From the NCBI GenBank assembly GCA_050018415.1, contig JBEKAB010000007.1, positions 79,304 to 143,303 on the forward strand: a DNA stretch of 64,000 nucleotides. Reading direction: 5' to 3'. How positions within the stretch are numbered: position 1 is the first letter of the stretch; every line of letters begins with the position of its first letter. Source of the stretch: UBA1161 sp002311745. GTDB lineage: Bacteria > Planctomycetota > Phycisphaerae > Tepidisphaerales > Tepidisphaeraceae. Under the pieces are notes generated by a model. It was given only the letters and a program-made list of their open reading frames with translations, searched no databases and had not been told where the DNA came from. Positions 27,522-36,529 of this stretch are shown one piece after another. Position numbers and translations under genes: made by a program.

Positions 27522-29864
27522 ATGCCGGATTGGGTTGCATTCTTGGCGGAGAGAACCTTCAAGTCGCCGCACGATGCGCCGATCCGCACATCGCGGCGGG
27601 GCGCCTGTGTTGTAGGGCCGCTGCTGCTCTATGTGTTGATCGCCTTGGGAATGCTCTGGCCGTATCGCGCGGCCAAGTTCCGTCCCGCGGGTGACCTGGT
27701 GTGGGTCATGGGCGGAATCGTTGATGCGGGCAAAGCGCTGCGGGAGGGGCAATTCCCCGTGCGGGTGGCGCCGAGCCTGAACGACGGCCTGCGTTACCCG
27801 CTCTTCCAGTACTACGGCAACTTTCCCTACACCGCTGCCGGCTCGCTGTGCGCGCTGCTGGGCCTGGACCCATACTCGGCATGGAAGATCGTGTCGCTGG
27901 TAATCCTTGTTGCCGCCGGCATCTTCACCCAGCGCTTGGCCTACTGCCTCTGGAGGCATTACGCGGCTTCCGTCGTGGCCGGCGCGATTTTTCTTTGTGC
28001 GCCGTACCTGATGACAGACCTCAACGCGCGGGGCGCGTATGCGGAGATGGTTGCATTCGGCCTTCTGCCGGTGGCCTACTACTTCACCCTCAGAGCCCTG
28101 GCGTCGCCGCCATGGCGGTACATCGCGCTTTGCGCGGCTTCCTGGGCGCTGATCGTTCTGGCCCACAACATCACCTATCTTTACGCCGTCCTATTTGCAG
28201 TGCCGTTTTTCCTGCCCTATGTGCTGACACGAAGGTTCGCGGGGCGAATGGTGCGATTGACACTGGCTTCGGCGCTGCATGCCCTCTTGGTCCTCTGGTA
28301 TATCGTCCCGCAGATGCGCACGTTGGACGCCCTCGGAGTGGAACGCGCCCTGTTCAACCCATTTGAGCGGATTTCGCTTACGCCGCTGAGCATTCTCCTG
28401 GCCCCGACGCTGACCAATACGCCGGAGGGCCAGACCACGCCCCATCTGGGCCTGCAGGTGGGCTGGCCGATTCTCGTGGGTGTGCTGCTGGCGTTGGCGG
28501 GGTTGTTCTTCCGCCGTCGCGGCGGGGCGCCGCGTCGCGCCGCGACGATTCGACTGATTCTGCTTTTTCTTCTCGCCTTTGTTTTGGCATGGTCTCCCGT
28601 CAATTTCTGGAAGTATCTGCCGAAGGTGTTTTGGTACATACAGCTTCCCTACCGGGTGCTGATGTTCGTCGTGCTGTTTGGATCGGTCGTGTGCGCGGGC
28701 GGGTTGGCCGCGTTCTTCTCACGCCGGCTCCCTGGGCCGTTGATCCTTCTGCTCTTGGGCCTGATCGGCCTGGCCGTCTCATCCTACGTGCCCGGACGAC
28801 GTGCCCTGGACCCCAACGTGATCAGAATCCAAATGGCCACGCCTGACATGCCCAGCGTCGTCGATCAATACTTACCAGCGCCGGACGCTCTGGCCGCGAC
28901 GAATCTGTCCGCTGCCAGCCCGGACAACAAGAGTTGGCCCGACCGCTTGGTGCAAATCAACTCCAGCCCGTCAACGACGGGCCTTCGGTCGGCAGCGCCC
29001 ATGCGGCAGGAAATCCGCCGCGGCGGATCGTTCGGCTTCTGGTACGCCGGCCAAACCCCGGTTTTGCTGGAAATGCCCGTTCTTTACTACCCGCGCGTGC
29101 TTGAGGTTCGGGACAACGGGCGCCCAGTCGCCTACGGAAACGCCGGACGCTTTGTTGCCCTGCCCCTCCAGCCCGGCGCCCACCAAATCAGCGTGCGTTT
29201 CATTGGAGTGCATTGGGCCAACGTGCTAGGAGCCCTGGCGTGGGGAGGGCTGGCGATCGGCGCATCGCTCTTGGCCGTGCGGCGGCTGGCCACCTCTTTC
29301 CACTGGCTGCGCCAGTTTCCGGCGACGACATTCGCAGCCCCCTTTTCCGTCGGGACGGCGGTACTGGGCTTCGTGACGCTTGTGGGCGCGGCTTTGATTG
29401 GAATGAACCACCCGATCGACTGGTTGATGAATCGCTCTCCTCATTTGAAGCTTACTGCCAGCAGCATGGCCGACCCAACCACGGGACCGGACATGGCATT
29501 CGATGACGATCCCGACACAGCCTGGATCGCCGGCGACCCGTACTCCGCGGTGCTCAAGGCCGCGCTCCCCCGCCCCGCGATGCTGAGGCAGATCGAACTT
29601 CGGCCTCGGGTTACCACACTCTACGAGGGGTGGCATCGTGTCCGCGTCGTCTTGCTTTCGCGAGGAGAAACGGTCTACTCGAAAGACGTTGATTTTCCAG
29701 ACGCCGCTCACCAATGGTGGGAAGTGATCGCGATCCCATCGATCACCACTGACGAAGTGGACCTGTATTTCTCCGATGCGGTCACGGAAAGGAGGGACGG
29801 ACGTCACGTTTCGGTCGAGGCGGTGCGACCCGGATACGCCGAAATCCGATTCGTCTGGGAGTAG
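27522..29864 (+). CDS. Large membrane protein, 6-pyruvoyl-tetrahydropterin-synthase-related/YfhO-like
   Basis: 780 residues. About 11-13 membrane helices occupy residues 30-420, with LRYPLFQYYGNFPYTAAG in the first loop and NARGAYAEMVAFGLLPVAYYF, which recall the membrane 'PTPS-related' and YfhO families of GT-C-like proteins. A middle soluble domain follows (about 430-570), two helices near 575-640, then a terminal beta-sandwich (FDDDPDTAWIAGDPYSAVLKAAL; about 650-780) resembling a discoidin/F5-8C fold. A role in glycan or envelope assembly is plausible but not shown. The gene stands alone. Confidence 0.68.
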   Translation: MPDWVAFLAERTFKSPHDAPIRTSRRGACVVGPLLLYVLIALGMLWPYRAAKFRPAGDLVWVMGGIVDAGKALREGQFPVRVAPSLNDGLRYPLFQYYGNFPYTAAGSLCALLGLDPYSAWKIVSLVILVAAGIFTQRLAYCLWRHYAASVVAGAIFLCAPYLMTDLNARGAYAEMVAFGLLPVAYYFTLRALASPPWRYIALCAASWALIVLAHNITYLYAVLFAVPFFLPYVLTRRFAGRMVRLTLASALHALLVLWYIVPQMRTLDALGVERALFNPFERISLTPLSILLAPTLTNTPEGQTTPHLGLQVGWPILVGVLLALAGLFFRRRGGAPRRAATIRLILLFLLAFVLAWSPVNFWKYLPKVFWYIQLPYRVLMFVVLFGSVVCAGGLAAFFSRRLPGPLILLLLGLIGLAVSSYVPGRRALDPNVIRIQMATPDMPSVVDQYLPAPDALAATNLSAASPDNKSWPDRLVQINSSPSTTGLRSAAPMRQEIRRGGSFGFWYAGQTPVLLEMPVLYYPRVLEVRDNGRPVAYGNAGRFVALPLQPGAHQISVRFIGVHWANVLGALAWGGLAIGASLLAVRRLATSFHWLRQFPATTFAAPFSVGTAVLGFVTLVGAALIGMNHPIDWLMNRSPHLKLTASSMADPTTGPDMAFDDDPDTAWIAGDPYSAVLKAALPRPAMLRQIELRPRVTTLYEGWHRVRVVLLSRGETVYSKDVDFPDAAHQWWEVIAIPSITTDEVDLYFSDAVTERRDGRHVSVEAVRPGYAEIRFVWE

Positions 29865-30214
29865 TGACAAACCCGCAATGATTTCCGCATACACGACTTG
29901 AGTGTTCCTCACGGCCGTCTGGACGACGGCGTAGTAGCTCAGGTTCAATGGAGCTTCCCCTACACAGGGTCTGGGAGGTGAAAATTTTGCGGATTTTTAT
30001 TGTAAACAAATTGCAGTAAACGACTTACGCGCCAAACGGGGGTGGGAGCTCCCCTGGCGCAAGCACGCAACCTATTGGTGAAAATAGAGTTATGAATAGC
30101 GCCCGTCGCCCCATCCTAGTCTGTTTCCGGACATGGGGGAAAAATATCTTTGGAAAAATGCTGCGCTGCGATGGTTAAGCTTTGCTGTGGAAAAGGCTTG
30201 CAACAGAAATGGAC
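29865..30214. other. Gene-free stretch with one strong hairpin
   Basis: This 350-bp gap lies between convergent genes. A hairpin at 30029-30060 has outer arms GCGCCA/TGGCGC and an inner self-complementary GGGAGCTCCC. T-tracts are not directly next to it. Flanking sequence is AT-richer (TTTTGCGGATTTTTATTG) but has no convincing promoter or reading frame. Confidence 0.45.
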
Positions 30215-30532
30215 CTAGCGCCCCCCGGACATGGCCGAGACGATTTGCTTAATGTCGCCGATCTGCGTGATCCGTAAGCCGAAGTTCTCGCCGACCTTAA
30301 CGGTTTCCCCAACCCCGATGACTTTGTTGTTTATCATCAGTTCCAGCGGCTGATCGCTGGCTTTGGAAAATTCGATGATCGCTCCCACGCCGAGCCGCAT
30401 CACCTCATTTACACTGAGCTTGCGCTCGGCCAGCTTGACGATGATGGGGACTTCCAGGTGCAGGATGCGGCCAAGTTCCGTCTCCAGCGGATTGGCCGAT
30501 GCGGGCGGGGGCTGGGCGTGCAATACGGGCAT
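30215..30532 (-). CDS. fliN: Flagellar motor switch protein FliN
   Basis: 105 residues, essentially one SpoA/FliN domain: LHLEVPIIVKLAERKLSVNE, then LGVGAIIEF, LMINNKVIGVGETVKV and GLRITQIG. FliN is part of the C-ring that sets flagellar rotation direction and takes part in export. Length fits a FliN without a long N-terminal extension. It lies downstream of fabF on the same strand with a repeat between them, not in a flagellar operon, so it is physically orphaned here. Confidence 0.87.
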   Translation of the reverse strand: MPVLHAQPPPASANPLETELGRILHLEVPIIVKLAERKLSVNEVMRLGVGAIIEFSKASDQPLELMINNKVIGVGETVKVGENFGLRITQIGDIKQIVSAMSGGR

Positions 30533-30596
30533 CCGTTCCTCGTAGGCCTAATCAATTATCGGCCCAATTTGGCCGTTGGCAATACCCCACCCCAAT

Positions 30597-30659
30597 TTGA
30601 AATCTCAAATCTCAAATTTCAAATCTCAGATTTCAGATTTCAGATTTCAGATTTCAGAT
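30597..30659. repeat. AAATCTCA / CAGATTTC word repeat
   Basis: Tandem copies of TTTCAGA and AAATCTCA words run from 30597 to 30659, mostly direct repeats of an 8-9 base period. They end exactly at the fabF stop codon (TGA read on the minus strand, bases 30660-30662). Confidence 0.9.
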
Positions 30660-31919
30660 TCACCCCACCCGCTTCATCAGCAGGCAGGCGTTGTGCCCGC
30701 CGAAGCCGAAGCTGTTGCTCAGGGCCACGTCGACGCGCAGTTGGCGCGACTTGTGGGGGACAAAATCCAGATCGCACTCCTCGTCCGGGTGATCCAGGTT
30801 GATGGTTGGCGGAATCTGATGGCGATGGATGGTCAACGCGGTGATGACCGCCTCCACGCCGCCGCTGGCGCCCAGCAGATGGCCCAGCTCGCTCTTGGTC
30901 GAGCTGATCGCCACTTTCTTGGCGTGAGGGCCGAAGCTGTGCTTGATGGCGCGGACTTCGGCCAGGTCGCCCAGGGGGGTGCTGGTGCCGTGGGCGTTGA
31001 TGTAATCCACCTGATCCGGCGTCACGCCGCCGTCGCGCAGGGCGAGTTCCATCGCCCGGCTGGCGCCCAAGCCGCCCTCATCCGGGGCCGTGATGTGGTA
31101 GGCATCGGCACTCATGCCGTAGCCGATCAACTCGCAGTAGATGCGTGCCCCGCGTTTCTTGGCATGCTCGTATTCCTCGATGACCACGACCCCCGCCCCT
31201 TCGCCCATCACGAAGCCGTCGCGGTCCTTGTCCCACGGCCGGCTGGCGCGCGTCGGGTCGTCGTTGCGCGTGGACATCGCCCGCGCCGCACAGAAACTGC
31301 CCACCCCCAGTTCACACAGCGCCGCCTCCGAGCCGCCGGCGATCATGATGTCCGTCTGGTCGTATTGGATGAACCGGGCCGCATCCCCGATGGCGTTGGC
31401 GCCGGTGGCGCAGGCCGTGGCCACGGCGGTGTTCGGCCCGTGCAGGCCAAACAGGATGGAAACGTTTCCGCTGGCGGCGTTGACCATCAGGCGCGGGACG
31501 GTGAACGGGCTGACCCGGCTGGGGCCGCGCTGAACCAGAATCTTGTTTTGTTCCTCCAGCGTTTCGATCCCACCGATGCCGCTGCCGATGATCACCCCGC
31601 AGCGGTAGCGGTCTTCGTTTTGGAAATCCAGGGCGGAGTCCACCACGGCTTGCACGGAGGCCCACAGGCCGAATTGCCCGAAGCGGTCCAGACGCTTGGG
31701 CTGCAATCGCTCGCTGGTGAACCGCGACACATCCAGCTTGGTCAGATCGAACGAGGCGCATTCGCCGCCGATGCGCGTCGGATACGCGCTGGGGTCCCAG
31801 CGCGTGATGGGCCCGATGCCGCTCTTGCCGGCGCAGAGGTTGTCCCAGAGGGCGTCCACGGTTTCCCCCAGGGACGTGACTACCCCCATACCCGTTATGA
31901 CGACACGGCGTCTGCTCAT
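30660..31919 (-). CDS. fabF: Beta-ketoacyl-ACP synthase II
   Basis: 419 residues. The catalytic triad is complete: Cys170 in TACATGANAIG, a His in NAHGTSTPLGD and a His in SELGHLLGASG. It condenses malonyl-ACP with acyl-ACP during chain elongation. N-terminus RRRVVITGMGVVTSLG is standard. It is the last fatty-acid gene of the operon, 27 bases after acpP. Confidence 0.96.
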   Translation of the reverse strand: MSRRRVVITGMGVVTSLGETVDALWDNLCAGKSGIGPITRWDPSAYPTRIGGECASFDLTKLDVSRFTSERLQPKRLDRFGQFGLWASVQAVVDSALDFQNEDRYRCGVIIGSGIGGIETLEEQNKILVQRGPSRVSPFTVPRLMVNAASGNVSILFGLHGPNTAVATACATGANAIGDAARFIQYDQTDIMIAGGSEAALCELGVGSFCAARAMSTRNDDPTRASRPWDKDRDGFVMGEGAGVVVIEEYEHAKKRGARIYCELIGYGMSADAYHITAPDEGGLGASRAMELALRDGGVTPDQVDYINAHGTSTPLGDLAEVRAIKHSFGPHAKKVAISSTKSELGHLLGASGGVEAVITALTIHRHQIPPTINLDHPDEECDLDFVPHKSRQLRVDVALSNSFGFGGHNACLLMKRVG

Positions 31920-31946
31920 GCGCTACAATTCAAGCCCGCTTGAGTG

Positions 31947-32189
31947 CTATTTATGGCCGGAATGTTCCTTGATGTAGTCGATCGCTTGGCCGACGGTCTG
32001 GATCTTTTCCGCTTCCTCGTCAGGGATGGACAACTCGAATTCGTCCTCGAACTCCATGACCAGTTCCACGGTGTCCAACGAGTCGGCGTTGAGGTCGTTG
32101 ATAAAATGCGTTTCCCGCGTGATTTCGCTCTTATCAACGCCCATCTGTTCGCTGACGATTTCGATGACCTTCTGATCGATGTCTTCCAT
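31947..32189 (-). CDS. acpP: Acyl carrier protein
   Basis: 80 residues, acidic, starting MEDIDQKVIEIV. The phosphopantetheine serine is Ser37 in NADSLDTVEL. The ATG at 32189 is chosen over the ATG at 32195 because AGGTGG sits 6 bases before the former. It lies between fabG and fabF, the usual place. Confidence 0.96.
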   Translation of the reverse strand: MEDIDQKVIEIVSEQMGVDKSEITRETHFINDLNADSLDTVELVMEFEDEFELSIPDEEAEKIQTVGQAIDYIKEHSGHK

Positions 32190-32278
32190 AAGCATCCACC
32201 TGCCCTGACCAAAATTGCCCAGGCCAACGCGGCCCGACGGTGCGAAAACTATAGCCGTGACCAAACCTTTTGCAACGG

Positions 32279-33016
32279 CTACATGACCATCCCCCCATCC
32301 ACGCACACCACCTGTCCGGTAATATAACTGGCCGCGGGGCTGGCCAGAAATGACACCACCGCCGCCACCTCCTGCGGCGTGCCAAACCGCTTCAGCGGGA
32401 TCATCCCCTTCACCTGCTCCTTGATTTGGTCGCCCAGCCCCTCGGTCATGTCCGTGGTGATGAACCCCGGCGCCACCACGTTGCAGGTGATGTTCTTGCC
32501 GGCCAGTTCCTTGGCCACGGACTTGCTCAACCCGATCAGCCCCGCCTTGCTGGCCGCGTAGTTGGCCTGTCCCGCATTGCCCGCCACGCCGGAAACCGAG
32601 CTGATGTTGATGATGCGACCCCCCTTGGCCCGCACCATCGGCCGGGCCGCCGCTCGGATCGCCACGAACGCGCTTTTCAAATTCGTCTCGATCACCGCAT
32701 CAAAATCCTTGTCGTCCATGCGTAAAATCAGCCCGTCCCTGGTGATCCCGGCGTTGTTGACCAGCACGTCGAGCCGGCCGTGCCGCTCGGCCACGCCTTC
32801 CACCGCCGCCGCCAGGGCCTTGGCATCGCAAATATCGCACGCCAGCGGCTCGGCGCTGCCCCCCTGGGCTGCCGCTTCCGCGCACACCTGCTGCAATTTT
32901 TCCAGGTTTCGGGCCAGGGCCACCACGTGCATGCCGTCCTTGGCCAACCGCAGCACCATCGCCGCGCCGATCCCGCGCGATCCACCGGTCACCAGGGCTA
33001 CGGGCTTATCCGTCAT
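32279..33016 (-). CDS. fabG: 3-oxoacyl-ACP reductase
   Basis: 245 residues from the ATG at 33016, preceded by AGGAGG; the frame is open upstream into a repeat array but those codons are repeat-derived. NADP-binding TGGSRGIG (10-17), NNAG, and the catalytic Ser...Tyr-x-x-x-Lys in INISSVSG and YAASKAG. C-terminus VVCVDGGMVM is typical of FabG. It reduces the beta-keto group in each elongation round. Confidence 0.95.
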   Translation of the reverse strand: MTDKPVALVTGGSRGIGAAMVLRLAKDGMHVVALARNLEKLQQVCAEAAAQGGSAEPLACDICDAKALAAAVEGVAERHGRLDVLVNNAGITRDGLILRMDDKDFDAVIETNLKSAFVAIRAAARPMVRAKGGRIINISSVSGVAGNAGQANYAASKAGLIGLSKSVAKELAGKNITCNVVAPGFITTDMTEGLGDQIKEQVKGMIPLKRFGTPQEVAAVVSFLASPAASYITGQVVCVDGGMVM

Positions 33017-33037
33017 GGCAATAGCCTCCTGGACCTT

Positions 33038-33142
33038 GAATGACGAAATTCGAATGACGAATGACGAATGACAAATCGCCCATTCGAACATTGGTCATTG
33101 GAACTTGATTCGTCATTCGTCATTAGTCATTCGTCATTCAGC
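33038..33142. repeat. Mirrored CGAATGA-word array 6
   Basis: Left arm AATGACGAAATTCGAATGAC with more CGAATGA units, right arm GATTCGTCATTCGTCATTAG with GTCATTCGTCATTC. It is inserted between fabD and fabG inside the fatty-acid operon. Confidence 0.92.
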
Positions 33143-33147
33143 AACGA

Positions 33148-34053
33148 CTATCCAAGGCTCTCCACGGCCTGTCGGCGGTTGATCCGCTTGGCCAGGCCCG
33201 CCAGCGTCCGGCCGGGCGACAGCTCGATCAGCCGCGCTTCGCCGCCGCCCATAAACGCCCGCATCGTCTGCTCCCAGCGAACGGGGCTGACGATCTGCTC
33301 GACTAACCGCCGCTTGATCGACGCCACATCCCCGTGCGGCCCAGCCGTCACGTTGGAATAGACCGGCCTTTTCGGCGGAGCAAAATCCACCTTCTCCAAC
33401 TCTGCCCGCATTTTATCCGCGGCGCCTTGCATCAGCGGGCTGTGAAACGCTCCGGCGACCTTGAGGGCCGTCGCCTTGAGCCCCGCCGCCTCCGCCGCGG
33501 CCAACAGGCGCTGGCACGCCCCGGCGGCACCGCTGGCGACGATCTGCCCCGGCGCGTTGAAATTCGCCGGAACCAACACGTCGCCATTGGCGGATGTTTG
33601 ACACAGATGGCGCACCGTCGGCTCATCCGCGCCGATGATGGCCACCATGCCGCTGGGCGAGGCGACGGCGGCTTCCTGCATGTATTTTCCGCGGGCGGCG
33701 ACCAGGCGAAGCCCGTCTTCGAACCCAAACACGCCGGCCAAATGCAGGGCGGTGTATTCGCCCAGGCTCAGCCCCGCGTAGGCCGCGGCGGCCGCGGCAT
33801 CGAATAAGCCGCTTTCCACCGCGTGGCGGAAGCTGGCGATGCCGGCCACATAAAGCGCCGGCTGGCTGATGTCCGTCTGATTCAGCCGCTGCTCCGGACC
33901 GCCGAAGCAGACCGCCGCCACATCGAATCCCACAACGCGGTTGGCCGTTTCAAACACTTCCCTGGCGGCCGCCGATGCGTCGAACGCCGGCTTGCCCATG
34001 CCGAGCACCTGGGCGCCTTGACCGGGACAGAGGATGTAAAGCGGCGATGGCAT
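33148..34053 (-). CDS. fabD: Malonyl-CoA:ACP transacylase
   Basis: 301 residues. N-terminal CPGQGAQ (9-15). The nucleophile is Ser96 in GLSLGEYTAL, where the usual GHSLGE histidine is leucine, as in plant-type enzymes. The general-base His is in GAFHSPLM, and an Arg in AARGKYMQ would bind the malonyl carboxylate. It loads malonyl units on ACP. Mirrored repeats lie on both sides (fabH side and fabG side). Confidence 0.95.
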   Translation of the reverse strand: MPSPLYILCPGQGAQVLGMGKPAFDASAAAREVFETANRVVGFDVAAVCFGGPEQRLNQTDISQPALYVAGIASFRHAVESGLFDAAAAAAYAGLSLGEYTALHLAGVFGFEDGLRLVAARGKYMQEAAVASPSGMVAIIGADEPTVRHLCQTSANGDVLVPANFNAPGQIVASGAAGACQRLLAAAEAAGLKATALKVAGAFHSPLMQGAADKMRAELEKVDFAPPKRPVYSNVTAGPHGDVASIKRRLVEQIVSPVRWEQTMRAFMGGGEARLIELSPGRTLAGLAKRINRRQAVESLG

Positions 34054-34073
34054 CGCGATGCACTAGCGTTAGC

Positions 34074-34168
34074 ATCGAATGACGAAATTCGAATGACGAA
34101 TGACGAATCAAATTCCAATGACAAACGCTCATTCGTCATTAGTCATTCGTCATTAGTCATTCTTGCCG
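34074..34168. repeat. Mirrored CGAATGA-word array 7
   Basis: Left arm GAATGACGAAATTCGAATGA and units, right arm CATTCGTCATTAGTCATTCG and units. It lies between fabH and fabD in the operon. Confidence 0.92.
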
Positions 34169-34184
34169 GAAATTCACCCTCCAC

Positions 34185-35174
34185 CTACATCTTTACCACT
34201 GCGCTGGCCCAGGTGAGGCCGCCGCCGAAGGCGACGAAGATCACCGCGTCGCCTTTTTGCAGTCGCCCGGCTTGGTGGGCCTCATCCCAGGCGATGGGGA
34301 TCGACGCCGCCGAGGTGTTGCCGTAGCGGTCGATGTTCACAAACGCCCTGTCCGGCGGCAGACCCAGCTTCTCCATCGCCGAGTCGATGATCCGCCGATT
34401 CACCTGGTGCGGGATGATCAATTTCACCTGGTCCTTGCTCAGCTGGCAGTTGCGCATCGCCTCTTCGATCAACTCCTCGAACTTGGTGACGGCGAACTTG
34501 TACACCTCGCGGCCCTTGATCTGCATGTACTGCTGGCGGTCGGCCAGGATTTGCGCCGAGATGGGAAATCGGCTGCCGGGGATGCACTTCATCGCGTCGG
34601 CGCCGTTTCCATCGGCGTGGAGGGTGCTGTAGATCAGGCCGCGCCCCGCGTCGCTGCCGCGCTGCATGACCACCGCTCCGGCGCCGTCGCCAAAGAGAAT
34701 ACAACTGGAGCGATCCTGGTAATCGGTGATTCGGCTCAGGGTTTCGGCGCCGATGACCAGGGCGTTGCGGCACTGTCCGGTCTTGATGAAGCCCGCGGCG
34801 GCGCCCATGGCGTAAAGAAATCCGCTGCACGCGGCGTTGAGGTCAAACGCCGCCGTGCCCGCCATGCCCAGCGCCGCCCCGATAAAACAGGCCGTCGAGG
34901 GAAAGACCATCTCCGGGGTGATGGTGGCGCAGATGATCAGGTCGATGTCCTTGGGCGCCAGGCCGGCCGACTGAAGGGCTTTTTGCGCCGCCGCCGTGCC
35001 CAGCGTCGCCGTCGTCTCCCCGTCGCAGGCGATCCGCCGCTCGCGGATGCCCGTGCGCTGCACGATCCACTCGTCGCTGGTGTCCACCATTTTCGACAGA
35101 TCGTCGTTGGTCAGCCGTTTTTCAGGCAACTGGCTGCCGAAGCCGGTAAAAATCGCGGAACTACTGATGGTCAT
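34185..35174 (-). CDS. fabH: Beta-ketoacyl-ACP synthase III
   Basis: 329 residues from the ATG at 35174, which overlaps the plsX stop (ATGA). The frame extends upstream to 35510 but that part only mirrors plsX. Catalytic residues: Cys116 in NAACSGFLYA, His in IIPHQVNRRI and Asn in YGNTSAASIP. It starts fatty-acid synthesis from acetyl-CoA and malonyl-ACP. Confidence 0.96.
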   Translation of the reverse strand: MTISSSAIFTGFGSQLPEKRLTNDDLSKMVDTSDEWIVQRTGIRERRIACDGETTATLGTAAAQKALQSAGLAPKDIDLIICATITPEMVFPSTACFIGAALGMAGTAAFDLNAACSGFLYAMGAAAGFIKTGQCRNALVIGAETLSRITDYQDRSSCILFGDGAGAVVMQRGSDAGRGLIYSTLHADGNGADAMKCIPGSRFPISAQILADRQQYMQIKGREVYKFAVTKFEELIEEAMRNCQLSKDQVKLIIPHQVNRRIIDSAMEKLGLPPDRAFVNIDRYGNTSAASIPIAWDEAHQAGRLQKGDAVIFVAFGGGLTWASAVVKM

Positions 35175-36196
35175 GAAACACCGTTGCTGGGAGTGGCTTG
35201 CTTGATGCGCTGGACGATGGTGTCGTTGAGCTTGCCGGCGGTGAGCTGCTTGGCGACGCGGATGGCGTTCTTGATCGCCTTGGCCTGCGAGCGGCCGTGG
35301 CAGATCAGGCAATATCCGTTCACTCCCAGCAGCGGCGCCCCGCCGTACTCCTGCCAATCGTACCTGTTGTAGATTTGCTCCATGGCCGCGCTGAACTGCC
35401 CGGCCAACTGCGGCACCACCCGCTGCAACTCCGCCACGATCGTCTCGAACAGGCCCCCGACGATCCCCTCGGTGAATTTCAGCACGATGTTGCCCACAAA
35501 ACCGTCGCACACCACCACGTCCACCAGTCCCTTGAACAAATCACGACCTTCCACGTTGCCGACGAAGTTGATCTGCGGCTCATCGCGCAGAAGTTTGCCC
35601 GTCTCCTTGACCATCGCCGTGCCCTTGGCATCCTCCTCGCCGACGTTGAGCAGGCCGACGCGTGGATTCTCCACGCCGCAGCTCGCCGTCGCGTACGCCC
35701 CGGCCATGAAGGCGTAATGCTCCAGGTGCTGCGGCTTGGGCGCGATGTTCGCTCCGACGTCGCAGATCACCACCGGCCCGTAGAACGTGGGCAGCACGAT
35801 GGCGATGCCCGGGCGGCTAACGCCCGGCAGCAAGCGCATGCGCAACTGCGCCGCCGCCACGCACGCCCCCGTGTTGCCCGCCGAGATCACCGCGTCAACC
35901 TGCCGTTTGGCGGCCAGCTTGCACATCACCGCGATGCTGCTGTCGGGTTTGTTGCGGATGGCCTCCACCGGCGGATCGTCCATGGCGATCACCTGGGTGG
36001 TGGCAACCGTCTGGAAACGCCGCTTCTGTTCCTCGGTGAGTGGGGATTGAGCCAAGCCATCGCAAATGGACTTTGGGTCGCCCACCAGACAAATGGTGTC
36101 CTGGCCGTCGAGCAACGACACCGCTTGCCAGCATCCCTGCAAAATCTCGGCGGGGGCATGATCGCCGCCCATCACATCCACCGCGACTCGCACCAC
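35171..36196 (-). CDS. plsX: Phosphate acyltransferase PlsX
   Basis: 341 residues. Starts VRVAVDVMGGDHAPAEIL, the hallmark PlsX N-terminus. Further motifs are SAGNTGACVAAA and CDVGANIAPKPQHLEHYA. It makes acyl-phosphate from acyl-ACP for phospholipid synthesis. It overlaps fabH by 4 bases, which suggests translational coupling. A mirrored GTTGC array separates it from rpmF. Confidence 0.96.
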   Translation of the reverse strand: MVRVAVDVMGGDHAPAEILQGCWQAVSLLDGQDTICLVGDPKSICDGLAQSPLTEEQKRRFQTVATTQVIAMDDPPVEAIRNKPDSSIAVMCKLAAKRQVDAVISAGNTGACVAAAQLRMRLLPGVSRPGIAIVLPTFYGPVVICDVGANIAPKPQHLEHYAFMAGAYATASCGVENPRVGLLNVGEEDAKGTAMVKETGKLLRDEPQINFVGNVEGRDLFKGLVDVVVCDGFVGNIVLKFTEGIVGGLFETIVAELQRVVPQLAGQFSAAMEQIYNRYDWQEYGGAPLLGVNGYCLICHGRSQAKAIKNAIRVAKQLTAGKLNDTIVQRIKQATPSNGVS

Positions 36197-36206
36197 ATGC
36201 TCCTGA

Positions 36207-36279
36207 ACTAGTTGCTAGTTGCTGGTTGCTAGTTGCTAGACGATCTTTGCCAGCAACGAGCAACCAACAACGAGCAACT
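36207..36279. repeat. Mirrored GTTGCTGG-word array 2
   Basis: AGTTGCTAGTTGCTGGTTGC at left, AGCAACGAGCAACCAACAAC at right, spacer about 20 bp. It lies between rpmF and plsX. It resembles the array at 20929 and the half-array at 40790. Confidence 0.9.
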
Positions 36280-36282
36280 GCC

Positions 36283-36471
36283 TCATGCTTGTTCCTCTTC
36301 TTCCATCTGCAGCGCCAACTTCGGGTTGACATACCCGCAGTTGTCGCAGGCACAATGCGGCAGCTTGGCGTTGCCGCATTGGGGACAGCGCACGTAATGA
36401 ATCGGGCGCAGCGCGTGATGGGAGCGACGTTTACGTTTGCGCGACTTGCTGATCTTCATGACCGGTTGCAT
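36283..36471 (-). CDS. rpmF: 50S ribosomal protein L32
   Basis: 62 residues, very basic N-terminal half (KISKSRKRKRRSHHAL), then two zinc-type pairs CPQCG and CDNCG. The ATG at 36471 has GGGGAG upstream; a second ATG at 36459 would also work. The rpmF-plsX-fabH-fabD-fabG-acpP-fabF order is the classical one. Confidence 0.94.
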   Translation of the reverse strand: MQPVMKISKSRKRKRRSHHALRPIHYVRCPQCGNAKLPHCACDNCGYVNPKLALQMEEEEQA

Positions 36472-36485
36472 AAATCACTCCCCAT

Positions 36486-36513
36486 AAAAAGCCACGGCGG
36501 GCATCACCCGCCG
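36486..36513 (-). terminator. Terminator-like hairpin in the rpmF leader (possible attenuator)
   Basis: On the minus strand CGGCGGG-TGATG-CCCGCCG is a 7-bp GC stem followed by TGGCTTTTTA. It lies downstream of the promoter at 36558-36530 and just before the rpmF ribosome site. It may end alaS transcripts or attenuate the operon. Confidence 0.5.
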
Positions 36514-36529
36514 CGCCGAAGCAAGCGCA

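Noticed and set aside
30215..30532. Type III secretion SctQ-like protein
   Set aside because: Length and single SpoA domain fit FliN; no secretion genes are near.
35175..35510. N-terminal extension of fabH
   Set aside because: It lies in plsX in another frame; the ATG at 35174 with ATGA overlap fits FabH length.
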